Positions 10,928 through 20,649 of a DNA stretch of 64,000 bases are shown here, piece by piece. The notes below the pieces were generated by a model. The model did no database searches, was not told where the DNA came from, and was given only the letters and a program-made list of their open reading frames with translations. Position numbers and translations under genes: made by a program. Every line of letters starts with the position of its first letter. Position 1 is the stretch's first letter. Origin of the DNA: Ferribacterium limneticum (GTDB lineage: Bacteria; Pseudomonadota; Gammaproteobacteria; Burkholderiales; Rhodocyclaceae). The stretch lies in NCBI RefSeq assembly GCF_020510585.1, contig NZ_CP075190.1:1672001-1736000 (forward strand), given 5' to 3'.

Positions 10928-12172
10928 CTAACCGCAATACTCCCGCCACGCCCCGCGGCCCGAACGCTTGACCTGATACAGCGCCTCGTCGGCCTGGCGG
11001 ATCAGCGCCGGCACGTTGTCGGCATGTTCCGGGTAATGGCTCCAGCCCAGGCTCAGGCCGACGCAGACCGGCTCGGCCAGCCCGAGATCGAAGGGCGCGC
11101 TGATCCGTTCGATCAGTTGCTGGGCGAGCGCGACGATATCGTCGCGCATGACATCCTCGAGGACAATGAGAAACTCGTCGCCGCCAAGCCGGGCGATGGT
11201 ATCCGTTTCGCGCATGTTTTCGCGCAGGCGGGTGGCGACGACCTTGAGCAGCTCGTCACCGACCGGGTGGCCGAGCGTGTCGTTGACCGCCTTGAAACCA
11301 TCAAGGTCGAGGAACATCACGGCAAACGGCTTGCCGTCCCGGTGGGCGCGCTCCCAGGTTTTCTGGATGCGCGAATTGAGCAGCAGGCGGTTGGGTAGCC
11401 CGGTCAGCGCGTCGTAGTGCGCCAGTCGCTCGACAGCGGTCTCGACGTGATTCATGCGGCCCATGTCGGTGGTGATCCCGACATACTGGATGGGCCGGCC
11501 GTCGCGATCACGCACCGTGCTGATCGACAGCCATTCGTGATAAACCTCGCCATTTTTCCGGCGATTCCAGATCGGCCCCTGCCATTCCCCGGTGTTGAGA
11601 ATCGAGTCCCACATCCGGCGGTAGAAAAAATCGTCGTGCCGCCCCGAGCGCAGCACGCGCATGTGCTGGCCAAGCAATTCCTTCTTGCTGTATTCGGTGG
11701 CCATCTCGAAGGCTGGATTGACCGCGATGATGCGGCAATTCACATCGGTCACCACGATGCCTTCCTGGGTCGACTGGAACACCGTGTTGGCGATCGTCAG
11801 CTTTTCCTCGATCTCCTTGCGCACGGTGGCATCGCGCACGACGCATAGCGTTTGCTTCCGGTCGCCGATATCGAGCGGCGAGAGCATGACATCAACCGGA
11901 AACAGGCTGCCATCCTTGCGGCAGCCTAACAGGTCGTTGCTGGCCCCCATTGCCCGGGTCTTTGGCGCCGTTTGGTAGTGTTCGCGATAAGTGACGTGGG
12001 CCGAGGCCAGCTGGTGTGGGGTAAGGCGTTCGACCGGCTGGCCGATCAGCTCGTCCGGCGCATAGCCAAACAGACTCTCCAGCGCCCCATTCGCATACAG
12101 AATCAGGCCTGCCGTATCAACCACCAGCAAGCCATCGGGAACCGCTTCAAAAATTTTCTCAAAAACCCGCAT
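10928..12172 (-). CDS. PAS-PAS-GGDEF diguanylate cyclase
   Basis: 414 residues. Two PAS domains (about 1-120 and 125-245, each ending in a PAC-like segment) precede a GGDEF domain. The active-site motif is RLGGDEF, and the substrate region MFLDLDGFKAVNDTLGHPVGDE is intact, so it should make cyclic di-GMP. No membrane segment or signal peptide is seen, so sensing is cytoplasmic, perhaps redox or ligand through PAS. There is no EAL domain. ATG at 12172. Confidence 0.92.
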   Translation of the reverse strand: MRVFEKIFEAVPDGLLVVDTAGLILYANGALESLFGYAPDELIGQPVERLTPHQLASAHVTYREHYQTAPKTRAMGASNDLLGCRKDGSLFPVDVMLSPLDIGDRKQTLCVVRDATVRKEIEEKLTIANTVFQSTQEGIVVTDVNCRIIAVNPAFEMATEYSKKELLGQHMRVLRSGRHDDFFYRRMWDSILNTGEWQGPIWNRRKNGEVYHEWLSISTVRDRDGRPIQYVGITTDMGRMNHVETAVERLAHYDALTGLPNRLLLNSRIQKTWERAHRDGKPFAVMFLDLDGFKAVNDTLGHPVGDELLKVVATRLRENMRETDTIARLGGDEFLIVLEDVMRDDIVALAQQLIERISAPFDLGLAEPVCVGLSLGWSHYPEHADNVPALIRQADEALYQVKRSGRGAWREYCG

Positions 12173-12346
12173 CAGCCGTGACCACGCAATACCTCCGTCC
12201 AGCTTGGGGACTCCGGTTTACAGCGCCGAGGTTCGCGAAAACTACAGGAAATTGGATTGCGCCGGGCAGATGAAGGTTCCCCGCTTCCGAACCGCTTGCA
12301 TTGCCGCATTCGGGCCGGGCTGGCATGATCACCATTCTATCGAGAG

Positions 12347-12386
12347 GATTTCAAAATGAGCGATTTTTCGGCGTTGACCGCAGCAT
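12347..12386 (-). repeat. Dispersed 40-bp element overlapping the start of the MazG-like gene
   Basis: On the minus strand it reads GCGGTCAACGCCGAAAAATC, then GCTCATTTTGAAATC. It is a diverged copy. It spans the last bases before the ATG at 12356 and the first ten codons. Confidence 0.6.
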
Positions 12387-12712
12387 TGCTGGCGTTTCGC
12401 GATGAACGCGACTGGCAGCAGTTTCACACGCTGCGCAATCTGATCACCTCGCTCAATCTCGAAGCGGCCGAGTTGCTGGAACTGACCCAATGGAAAAGTG
12501 ACGCCGAAGTCGAGGCGCTGCCGGTCGATCCGCAAGCGGCCGAAGCCCTGCGCGACGAATGCGCCGATATCCTGCTCTACCTGCTGCTCATCGCCGATAC
12601 GGCAGGCATCGATCTGGCCGCTGCGGCCCGCGCCAAGCTGGCTAAAAACGCCGAAAAATATCCGGTCGACAAAGCCTATGGCTCGCGGGCCAAATACACC
12701 GAGCTAGGTTGA
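12356..12712 (+). CDS. MazG-like nucleotide pyrophosphohydrolase
   Basis: 118 residues. The core LITSLNLEAAELLELTQW plus LRDECADILLYLLLIAD gives the paired Glu and Glu/Asp metal ligands of the all-alpha NTP-PPase fold, closest to the short dCTP-pyrophosphatase (RS21-C6-like) group. The likely role is sanitising non-canonical or excess nucleotides. GAGAGGA precedes the ATG. The first codons lie inside a copy of the dispersed element. The 3' end overlaps convergent rlmJ by 9 bases. Confidence 0.85.
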   Translation: MSDFSALTAALLAFRDERDWQQFHTLRNLITSLNLEAAELLELTQWKSDAEVEALPVDPQAAEALRDECADILLYLLLIADTAGIDLAAAARAKLAKNAEKYPVDKAYGSRAKYTELG

Positions 12713-13549
12713 TTCACTTTCCAGCGTGTATTTCGCGCCGGCGTCCTGAGCGAGCAGGGTAGCCAGCGTCGGCAGCGTGTCGTGCAAGGTCTTTTCCAGC
12801 GTCCACGGCGGGTTGATGATGAACATCCCGCTGCCGTGCATGCCGTAGCCATCGCGGGACGGCGCCTTGACTTCCAGCGTCGCGTGCAGCCAGTTGGCAG
12901 CGCCCAGCCGTTTCAGCTTTTCCGGCAACTGGCGGGACTCCGGCTTGCCGAGCATCGGGTACCACAGCGCGTAGGTTCCCGTGGAAAAACGTTTGAGGGC
13001 ATCCTGCAGCGTCTTGACGACGGCGGTGTAATCGCCCTTGGTTTCGTAGGACGGATCGATGAGGACCAGTGCCCGGCGTGGCGGCGGTGGCAGAATGGCC
13101 TTGAGGCCGGCAAAGCCGTCGCCGTCGGTGATCGACACCTCGCGGCCGCTGCCCTTGAAACATTCCATGAGCAGCTTGCCGTCGGTGCTGTGCATTTCGT
13201 AGAGGCGCAGACGGTCGCTGTCGCGCAGCAGCTGGCGGGCCAGCCACGGCGAACCCGGGTAATGGCGCAACTGGCCGTCCGGGTTCAGCATCTTGACGAA
13301 ATCAAGGTAGTTGAGTGCCGCCTTGGGCAAGCCCTTGGCTTCCCAGAGACGGGCGACGCCGTCGCGGTATTCGCTCAGCTTGGTGGCGTGGGCTGAATCC
13401 AGCGCATAACGCCCGGCCCCGGCGTGGGTATCGATGATCCAGAACGGCGCCGGCTTTTCAGCCATGTATTGGGCGATCTCGATCAGGATGAGGTGTTTCA
13501 GCACATCGGCGTGGTTGCCGGCGTGAAAGGCGTGGCGGTAGCTGAGCAA
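12704..13549 (-). CDS. rlmJ: 23S rRNA (adenine2030-N6)-methyltransferase
   Basis: 281 residues. The N-terminus LSYRHAFHAGNHADVLKH is the RlmJ signature, followed by the SAM-binding IDTHAGAGRYAL and the catalytic IDPSYE (DPPY-like). It methylates A2030 of 23S rRNA. The start codon is TTG at 13549, because the family protein begins MLSYRH and no ATG is available. Confidence 0.93.
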   Translation of the reverse strand: MLSYRHAFHAGNHADVLKHLILIEIAQYMAEKPAPFWIIDTHAGAGRYALDSAHATKLSEYRDGVARLWEAKGLPKAALNYLDFVKMLNPDGQLRHYPGSPWLARQLLRDSDRLRLYEMHSTDGKLLMECFKGSGREVSITDGDGFAGLKAILPPPPRRALVLIDPSYETKGDYTAVVKTLQDALKRFSTGTYALWYPMLGKPESRQLPEKLKRLGAANWLHATLEVKAPSRDGYGMHGSGMFIINPPWTLEKTLHDTLPTLATLLAQDAGAKYTLESEST

Positions 13550-13556
13550 AGTGGGA

Positions 13557-15083
13557 TTAATCCGGAAGCAGGTCTAGGGCGAAGAATTCTAGCCCCTCAT
13601 TGGCTTCCATGCATGTCCCGATTAGCCGGTGCAGAGAACGTCCCGGCAATTTGACCATGATTTTCTGGCCGGTCTGGAAGGCCCCGGGCGCCGTGATCAG
13701 CCCGGAATACTTGCCGTAGGCCGGCAGGCTGTGCAGGAATACGGCGCGTTGATCCGGCGTTTCTTCGGCCACGATGTCGACCACGCTGACCTGCGGCGAC
13801 ATGAGCTGCAAACCGACTTCGAGCCGAATCTGCGACGACGATATGCGGCGAACCAGGCAGACGTGAATCTTGCTCGATTCACGCGGCTGCAGGGCGACGA
13901 GGTCGCCGGCGCCGAGGTTGCGCTTCTCGCCCTTGATGAAACGGAGGCGGAAACCATCCGGACTTTCGTCGACCATGGCCCACTCGCTGGATGTGTAATC
14001 GCGGCCATCGTAGCGTGAGGCCGAGTCGACCGAGCGGCGGGAAAATGTGTTGCCGTCAAGGAAGCTGAGAACCGGGCCGAAACCGCTGACCAGGTCGCCA
14101 CGCGGGCGAAAGCGGGTCCGGCTGAAACGGCGTGCGCTCTTGCCGCTGATGGCGAGGCGCAGGGCCTGCAAAAGGGCAGGAGAAGCCTCAAGAATGGGGT
14201 CGATGGCCTTGCCGGGGCGGCGCGTGATATTGCGGTCGATGGCGGCGACGACCTGGGTGCAGTCGATGAGCAGGCTGCCGAAAATCGAGGTGCCCGACGG
14301 CAAGCGCATCATCGGATAGCCCGGATTGCCTTCATCGGGGCGAACAATGAAACAGGCGTCGGCTGCCTTGCCGTTGCAGATTTCCGGGGTGACTTCGCCA
14401 ATCAGCGCGTAGGCTGCCAGTTGCCGGGTGCTGGTGTTGATGATTTCGAGCTCGGCCCGGGGTAGCTTGGTCGGTTCGAGGTAGGCGAACAGCAGGGCAC
14501 CGAGGTATTCATGCTCGACCGGTGCCGTCTCGCCGTTGAGCGGCTTCGAACGCTGGCCGCGCACCATCTGGTAAAGCTCGTGCAGGGCTTGCCACGAACT
14601 CGTCGACGGGGCGGCATAGGCGCGGTAGGCCAACAGCTGGCGCCGGCCAATCATGGCCATTGCGCGTTGCACGCTGCGATGCAGCAGATGACTCAGTCCG
14701 TCGTTGAGATGGCCTTTGTTGATGCTGCGGGCAATGCCGGCGTAGGCCATGGCCAGGCCCTTGAGTAGATTGTCGGCATGCAGGGCCGAGGTCGCGGCAT
14801 CGAGTGGCAGCGGCAGTACGGCGTGGGCAATGAGCTTTTCGAGGACGGGCAGCGATTCTTCAGCTTCAAGCCTGACATCTTCGAGCAGCTTGAAGCGCAT
14901 GTGCAGGTTCGGTTGCCCATTGATGCTGGGCAGAACGCTACCGGCCAGTTTGGCGATGGTTTCCTGCGGCGACAGGCCGGTCACGGTATCGAGCAATCCG
15001 CGAACTGCGGCTGCACTTTTCTGTTCGGCACCGGTTTGGCCGAACGGAAACAGCTCGCGTAACAGTTGCAGAGGAGATTCCAT
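13557..15083 (-). CDS. Conserved protein of unknown function, 508 residues
   Basis: It is not assigned to a family. The N-terminal ~250 residues look helical (MESPLQLLRELFPFGQTG, AHAVLPLPLDAATSALHADN, NKGHLNDGLSHLLHRSVQRA). The C-terminal ~120 residues contain beta strands (KIHVCLVRRISSSQIRLEVG, QKIMVKLPGRSLHRLIGTC) that could form a PilZ-like barrel, but the PilZ RxxxR and (D/N)xSxxG motifs are not evident. No signal peptide is seen, so it is probably cytoplasmic. ATG at 15083 has GAG-rich sequence upstream. It is divergent from the DUF3301 gene. Confidence 0.7.
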   Translation of the reverse strand: MESPLQLLRELFPFGQTGAEQKSAAAVRGLLDTVTGLSPQETIAKLAGSVLPSINGQPNLHMRFKLLEDVRLEAEESLPVLEKLIAHAVLPLPLDAATSALHADNLLKGLAMAYAGIARSINKGHLNDGLSHLLHRSVQRAMAMIGRRQLLAYRAYAAPSTSSWQALHELYQMVRGQRSKPLNGETAPVEHEYLGALLFAYLEPTKLPRAELEIINTSTRQLAAYALIGEVTPEICNGKAADACFIVRPDEGNPGYPMMRLPSGTSIFGSLLIDCTQVVAAIDRNITRRPGKAIDPILEASPALLQALRLAISGKSARRFSRTRFRPRGDLVSGFGPVLSFLDGNTFSRRSVDSASRYDGRDYTSSEWAMVDESPDGFRLRFIKGEKRNLGAGDLVALQPRESSKIHVCLVRRISSSQIRLEVGLQLMSPQVSVVDIVAEETPDQRAVFLHSLPAYGKYSGLITAPGAFQTGQKIMVKLPGRSLHRLIGTCMEANEGLEFFALDLLPD

Positions 15084-15171
15084 GATTACCGCGGAAAGTT
15101 TGACATACGAATTATCCGGTAATTTCGTTGGAATTTCTGTGCTGTATTTCCACATTACGTATACTTGGGCG

Positions 15172-15513
15172 ATGAATTTGAGCGAAGTGTTGTTTCTTGC
15201 CCTGACTGCCGTTGGCGTCTGGTTCTGGCTGGATAGCCTGAAAACGCGTGAAATCGGCGTCAATGCGGCCCGTACTGCCTGTCAGGACGACGGTCTGCAG
15301 TTTCTCGATGAAACCGTTGTCGGCACCTCGGTGCGCCTGGCCCGCGACGACGCCGGGCGGCTCAGGCTGCGCCGCGTCTATTCCTTCGAATACAGCGATA
15401 CCGGGAACGACCGGCGTTCCGGCAGCGTCACGCTGCTTGGCCACGATGTCGAATTCCTGCATGTCCGTCCCCACCTTTACGTGATTCCGAATACCCATGA
15501 AACCCTCCATTGA
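15172..15513 (+). CDS. DUF3301 family small membrane-anchored protein
   Basis: 113 residues. One N-terminal membrane helix (SEVLFLALTAVGVWFWLDSL) is followed by a soluble domain with REIGVNAARTACQDDGLQFLDETV and RVYSFEYSDTG, typical of DUF3301. Function unknown. Its end overlaps the mutarotase start by 17 bases, so the two are co-translated. Confidence 0.8.
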   Translation: MNLSEVLFLALTAVGVWFWLDSLKTREIGVNAARTACQDDGLQFLDETVVGTSVRLARDDAGRLRLRRVYSFEYSDTGNDRRSGSVTLLGHDVEFLHVRPHLYVIPNTHETLH

Positions 15514-16342
15514 AACCATCGACTTCCACGGCATCGAGGCCCTGCGCCTGAATGGCCCGCGCGGCGCCACGGCCGTCATCAGCAAACTGGGGGCGCAGGT
15601 TTTGTCTTGGGTGCCGCCGGATGGCAAGGAACGCCTGTTTTTGTCCGACAAGGCCATTTTCGACGGCAGCGTAGCAATTCGCGGCGGCGTTCCCGTCTGT
15701 TTTCCGCAATTTGCCGAACGCGGTGATCTGCCCAAGCACGGCTTCGTCCGCACCCGCGAATGGTCGGTCAGCTCCGAGCGGACGGGCGACGATTTTGCGC
15801 TGGTGACGCTGGAAATCACCAGCGACGAATCCACGCTGGCCCTCTGGCCGCACGCCTTTCATGCCGAACTGACGCTGATGCTCGAAGCCGATCGCATCGA
15901 TGTCGAACTGGGCGTCACCAATACCGGCGGCGCGCCGCTTTCCTTTACCGGGGCGCTGCACACCTATCTGCGTGTCGCCCAGGTCGAGGAAGCGGTGCTG
16001 GAAGGGGTGAAAGGGCTGGAGTACTGCGATTCGCTCGACGGCGACCGCAGTGCGCTTGAATCCCGTCCCGAATTGACCGTCGACCGCGAAGTCGACCGCG
16101 TCTATTTCAACGCCAAGCGGCCGCAACTGCTGCATAGCGGTAAACAAACCCTGGCCATGCAGAATCAGGGTTTTCCTGATGTTGTCGTCTGGAACCCCTT
16201 TGTCGACCGCTGTGCCGAGCTCAAGGACATGCCGGCCAACGGCTGGCGCCACATGCTGTGCGTCGAGGCGGCAGCCACTCGGCCAATTACCTTGCCGGCC
16301 GGCGAGGAGTGGTACGGGCGGCAGACGCTGGTTGTCGTCTGA
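15497..16342 (+). CDS. D-hexose-6-phosphate mutarotase (YeaD type)
   Basis: 281 residues. The aldose-1-epimerase-like fold shows the YeaD motifs IRGGVPVCFPQFAERGDLPKHGFVR (catalytic His in KHGF), FTGALHTYLRV (His) and VVVWNPF; the general base Glu is in LCVEAAA. It interconverts anomers of glucose-6-phosphate and related sugars in the cytoplasm. It follows DUF3301 with overlap and is followed by a terminator-like hairpin. Confidence 0.9.
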   Translation: MKPSIETIDFHGIEALRLNGPRGATAVISKLGAQVLSWVPPDGKERLFLSDKAIFDGSVAIRGGVPVCFPQFAERGDLPKHGFVRTREWSVSSERTGDDFALVTLEITSDESTLALWPHAFHAELTLMLEADRIDVELGVTNTGGAPLSFTGALHTYLRVAQVEEAVLEGVKGLEYCDSLDGDRSALESRPELTVDREVDRVYFNAKRPQLLHSGKQTLAMQNQGFPDVVVWNPFVDRCAELKDMPANGWRHMLCVEAAATRPITLPAGEEWYGRQTLVVV

Positions 16343-16426
16343 TCGCTGGGTTTCAATCCCGCCCGGCAAATTTGATTTGCATTAGGGCAGGGTAGGGCGG
16401 CTTTTCGGTAGTCTCGGTCAATAGCG

Positions 16427-16454
16427 CAGCCATCCCGCCGGGGTGGCTGTTTTT
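16427..16454 (+). terminator. Probable intrinsic terminator after the mutarotase gene
   Basis: The stem CAGCCATCCC / GGGGTGGCTG, with imperfect pairing and a short loop, is followed by TTTTT. It lies just ahead of the next coding start, so some read-through is possible. Confidence 0.6.
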
Positions 16455-16468
16455 CGACCGGACGAGCA

Positions 16469-17200
16469 ATGACCCTTTCCCCTCTAACCGTTGGCGGCCT
16501 GCAACGCGCTCTGGCTGACGGTTGGCGCGTAGCCAATGCAACGCGCGGCATCAGCATCGGCTACGCCCTCATTTTCACGCTTGGCGGCCTGGCGATCATG
16601 GGTGGCCTGCTGGCTCAGGGCTGGACGCCATTCATCATCGCGGCAGCGGGAGCCTTCATGCTGGTTGGCCCGATCAGTCTTGCCGGTTTTTTCGGCATCG
16701 CCGGAGCGCTCGAAGCCGGTGAGCCAGTCGGGCCGGCCAGTATCGTCAGCGGCTTCGCCCGGGCGTCCCGGGCATTGTGGGCGCTGGCGCTGGTCTGCGC
16801 GCTGCTCTTCATGATCTTCGTCACCGACGCGGCGATTCTCTACGCCTACATGGTTGGGGCGACCCCGGTCTGGCTCGACATGCTGCTGCCGGCCAACGCC
16901 AACGTGCTGTCTTTTGTGCGCTGGGCCGGAGTTTCCGGTCTGTTTGTCGCGCTGCTGCTCTATTGCGTCGCAGCCTTTTCCATACCGCTGCTCTGCGAGC
17001 GCCGGGCCGGGCTGGTCGAGGCCGTGGTGCTCAGCGTGCGCGTCGTATTCGCCAATTTCCTGCCTTCCATTTTTTGGGCTTTTTTCCTGTCGACCGTAAC
17101 AATTGGCAGCGTTCTGCTTTTGCCGCTGTTGCCGCTGACCCTGCCGTGGATGGCCTACGCCAGTCGGGCCGTGTACCGGCAGGTGCTGCCTGTCTCGTAA
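16469..17200 (+). CDS. DUF2189 family six-helix membrane protein
   Basis: 243 residues with about six hydrophobic helices (e.g. YALIFTLGGLAIMGGLLAQG, ALWALALVCALLFMIFVTDA, LPLLPLTLPWMAYASRAVYR). The opening GGLQRALADGWRVANATRGIS and the closing LPWMAYASRAVYR are typical of DUF2189. It is an inner-membrane protein of unknown function. A weak match to the dispersed element (17063-17102) falls in the fifth helix. Confidence 0.82.
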   Translation: MTLSPLTVGGLQRALADGWRVANATRGISIGYALIFTLGGLAIMGGLLAQGWTPFIIAAAGAFMLVGPISLAGFFGIAGALEAGEPVGPASIVSGFARASRALWALALVCALLFMIFVTDAAILYAYMVGATPVWLDMLLPANANVLSFVRWAGVSGLFVALLLYCVAAFSIPLLCERRAGLVEAVVLSVRVVFANFLPSIFWAFFLSTVTIGSVLLLPLLPLTLPWMAYASRAVYRQVLPVS

Positions 17201-17227
17201 GCACCGGTGCTTGCCGGGCGGCGCGGG

Positions 17228-17233
17228 TATAAT
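17228..17233 (+). promoter_or_regulatory. Possible -10 box ahead of prfC
   Basis: It is a perfect TATAAT, 31 bases before the GTG start. No -35 hexamer is found at normal spacing, so this is tentative. Confidence 0.3.
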
Positions 17234-17263
17234 GGCCGACTTTCCGCATTTCCAAGCCCTGCC

Positions 17264-18838
<1,575 letters not shown>

Positions 18839-18840
18839 GC

Positions 18841-19293
18841 ATGACCGTCCGGGTGCAGGAAGCCGATTTCGACCTTGGCGCCGAGTTGCTGGCGCTGCGG
18901 GCGGCTGACCCCCGGGTTGGCGCATTGGCCAGCTTTCTCGGGCTGGTCCGCGACATGAACGATGGGGCCAGCGTTGCGGAAATGACGCTGGAACACTATC
19001 CCGGCATGACCGAAAAGGCACTCGAGGCAATCGTCGCCGAGGCCAAGGGCCGCTGGGATATCTACGACGCGCTGGTCATCCACCGCGTCGGCCCGCTCAA
19101 GCCTTGCGACCAGATCGTGCTCGTCGCCGTGACCAGCGCCCACCGTGGCGAAGCCTTCGCCGCCTGCGAATTCATCATGGATTACCTGAAGACCCGCGCT
19201 CCGTTCTGGAAGCGCGAAGCGACGCCGGAAGGCGCCCGCTGGGTCGATGCCCGCGATGCCGATGACAGTGCGGCAGCGCGCTGGCAGAAATAG
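18841..19293 (+). CDS. moaE: Molybdopterin synthase catalytic subunit
   Basis: 150 residues. MoaE hallmarks are FLGLVRDMNDG, LEHYPGMTEKAL, IHRVGPL, SAHRGEAFAACEFIMDYLKTRAPFWKRE (catalytic Lys region) and the C-terminal RWVDARDADDSAAARW. It transfers sulfur from MoaD to precursor Z in molybdenum cofactor synthesis. No moaD is adjacent. Its last ~14 codons recur at the end of the LysR gene at 21.5 kb. Confidence 0.93.
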   Translation: MTVRVQEADFDLGAELLALRAADPRVGALASFLGLVRDMNDGASVAEMTLEHYPGMTEKALEAIVAEAKGRWDIYDALVIHRVGPLKPCDQIVLVAVTSAHRGEAFAACEFIMDYLKTRAPFWKREATPEGARWVDARDADDSAAARWQK

Positions 19294-19356
19294 CGCTTTG
19301 ACCGTGCCGCAGCGACGCTTGTTCGCTACGGCCGGGGCGACTGTTTTCGACTGACT

Positions 19357-19950
19357 CTAAATACCCGACATCGGGATGAAGCCCGGCAGGGCCTTGATGC
19401 GTGCTATCCATGCGCCGATGTGCGGGTAAGACTGGAGCGAGATGCCGCCTTCGGGCGCCAGCGCAACGTAAGGCATCACCGCGCAGTCGGCAATGGTTGG
19501 CCGATCGAGCGCCAGCCATTGGTGTTTGGCGAGATGCGCTTCGATGACCGGCAGGATGTTGTCGGCGCGCTTCACGGCATCGGCCTTGTCGATGGCGTAG
19601 CCGAATTTGTCGACCAGTCGGGCGGCGCCTGGGCCATTCTGGATTTCGTTGGCAGAGGTCGACAGCCATTGCATGACCTCGCCCATGCCGGCAGGGTCGC
19701 GCGGCAGCCAGCTTTCGTCGGCATATTTGCTGGCCAGGTAAACAAGGATGGCCTGCGAGTCGCGCAGCACCACCGGGGCATCGTCGAGGATGGGCAGCTC
19801 GCCCAGCGGGTTGAGGTCGATGAGGGGCGCGCGCTTGTGTTCGCCGCCCATGAAATCGACTGGAACGATGTCCAGTGGAATGTTCGTCAGTGCGGCAAAC
19901 AGCCGAACCTTGTAGCAGTTACCAGAGGGTTCAAGATCGTACAGTTTCAT
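19357..19950 (-). CDS. Glutathione S-transferase family protein
   Basis: 197 residues. The N-terminal thioredoxin fold has the glutathione-contacting stretch LDIVPVDFMGGEHKRAPLIDLNPLGELPIL (cis-Pro) and LRDSQAILVYLA. The C-terminal helical domain has LALDRPTIADCAVMPYVALA. The active-site region reads EPSGNCYKVRL, so Ser or Cys may be the catalytic residue. Substrate unknown. It lies 3 bases downstream of the FMN-binding gene in the same orientation, and the two probably form one transcript. Confidence 0.88.
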   Translation of the reverse strand: MKLYDLEPSGNCYKVRLFAALTNIPLDIVPVDFMGGEHKRAPLIDLNPLGELPILDDAPVVLRDSQAILVYLASKYADESWLPRDPAGMGEVMQWLSTSANEIQNGPGAARLVDKFGYAIDKADAVKRADNILPVIEAHLAKHQWLALDRPTIADCAVMPYVALAPEGGISLQSYPHIGAWIARIKALPGFIPMSGI

Positions 19951-19953
19951 GTC

Positions 19954-20538
19954 TTACTCCTTGGTGATGGACATTGTTGTGAGTGGCGAACAGCGGCTTT
20001 GCCACTCGCTTTCGGTAAAACGCGGAGTGATGTGGCGGGAGCAGTTCCAGTCGAAAGCGGCGATCCGGATGAGCATGATGCGCTCGACGTTGCTCTCGGG
20101 AAATTTCATTTTTGCCAATAATTTCGGGTTGACCGTAGCAAGCTCGACCATCTCGACGTGACCCAATATTTTCAGGCGGCGCCGGTTCGGGTAATCCATC
20201 AGGATCAGCGCTGCGCGGTCATTCTTGGTCAGGTTGCCGACACTGACGTACTGGCGGTTGCCGGATAAATCGGCAAAGGCCAGCGTGGTTGGATCGAGTA
20301 CCTGGAGAAACCCTGCCTGTCCGCCGCGATGCTGGACATGCGGCCAGCCGCTTTCGCTGACGGTGGCCAGGTAAAAACTGTCGCGAGCGGAAATGAATTC
20401 ACACTCGCGCGGGCCGAGTTCGACGACCGGTGTTTCGCTGATCTCTTCCAGTCCTTCACCCAGGTCGCGTCCGCCATGGAGGCGCTGGCTGGCCCGGACG
20501 CTGGGCGTGTAGGCGATGGTGGCAAAGTGGCGGGACAC
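19954..20538 (-). CDS. Pyridoxamine-5'-phosphate-oxidase-like FMN-binding protein
   Basis: 194 residues. The split-barrel fold shows RDSFYLATVSESGWPHVQHRGG, FADLSGNRQYVSVGNL, RRRLKILGHVEMVE and FDWNCSRHITPRF near the C-terminus. These are typical of the FMN-binding subgroup often paired with a GST or LysR gene. A GTG start at 20538 with AGGA upstream is preferred; the frame stays open far upstream without conservation. A dispersed-element copy encodes ATVNPKLLAKMKF inside it. It is divergent from the LysR gene, which probably controls it. Confidence 0.82.
   Translation of the reverse strand: MSRHFATIAYTPSVRASQRLHGGRDLGEGLEEISETPVVELGPRECEFISARDSFYLATVSESGWPHVQHRGGQAGFLQVLDPTTLAFADLSGNRQYVSVGNLTKNDRAALILMDYPNRRRLKILGHVEMVELATVNPKLLAKMKFPESNVERIMLIRIAAFDWNCSRHITPRFTESEWQSRCSPLTTMSITKE
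20102..20141 (-). repeat. Dispersed 40-bp element inside the FMN-binding gene
   Basis: On the minus strand, sense to the gene, it reads TTGCTACGGTCAACCCG, then AAATTATTGGCAAAAATG. It encodes ATVNPKLLAKMKF, which fits the length and chemistry expected of the family at that place. Confidence 0.75.
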
Positions 20539-20649
20539 GGCAGGTTTCCTTTTTGATGCGGGACAGCGGTCATCATCGGCTATGCAGCAATCGCAATAAA
20601 TAGACTTATAGTTAGAATACTTATGCAAATAACGGTTTAATCTCGCCCA

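Noticed and set aside
17063..17102. Possible dispersed-element copy in the DUF2189 gene
   Set aside because: The core is altered (GGTCGACAGG), and a poly-Phe membrane helix would give T-runs anyway. Kept only as a weak candidate.
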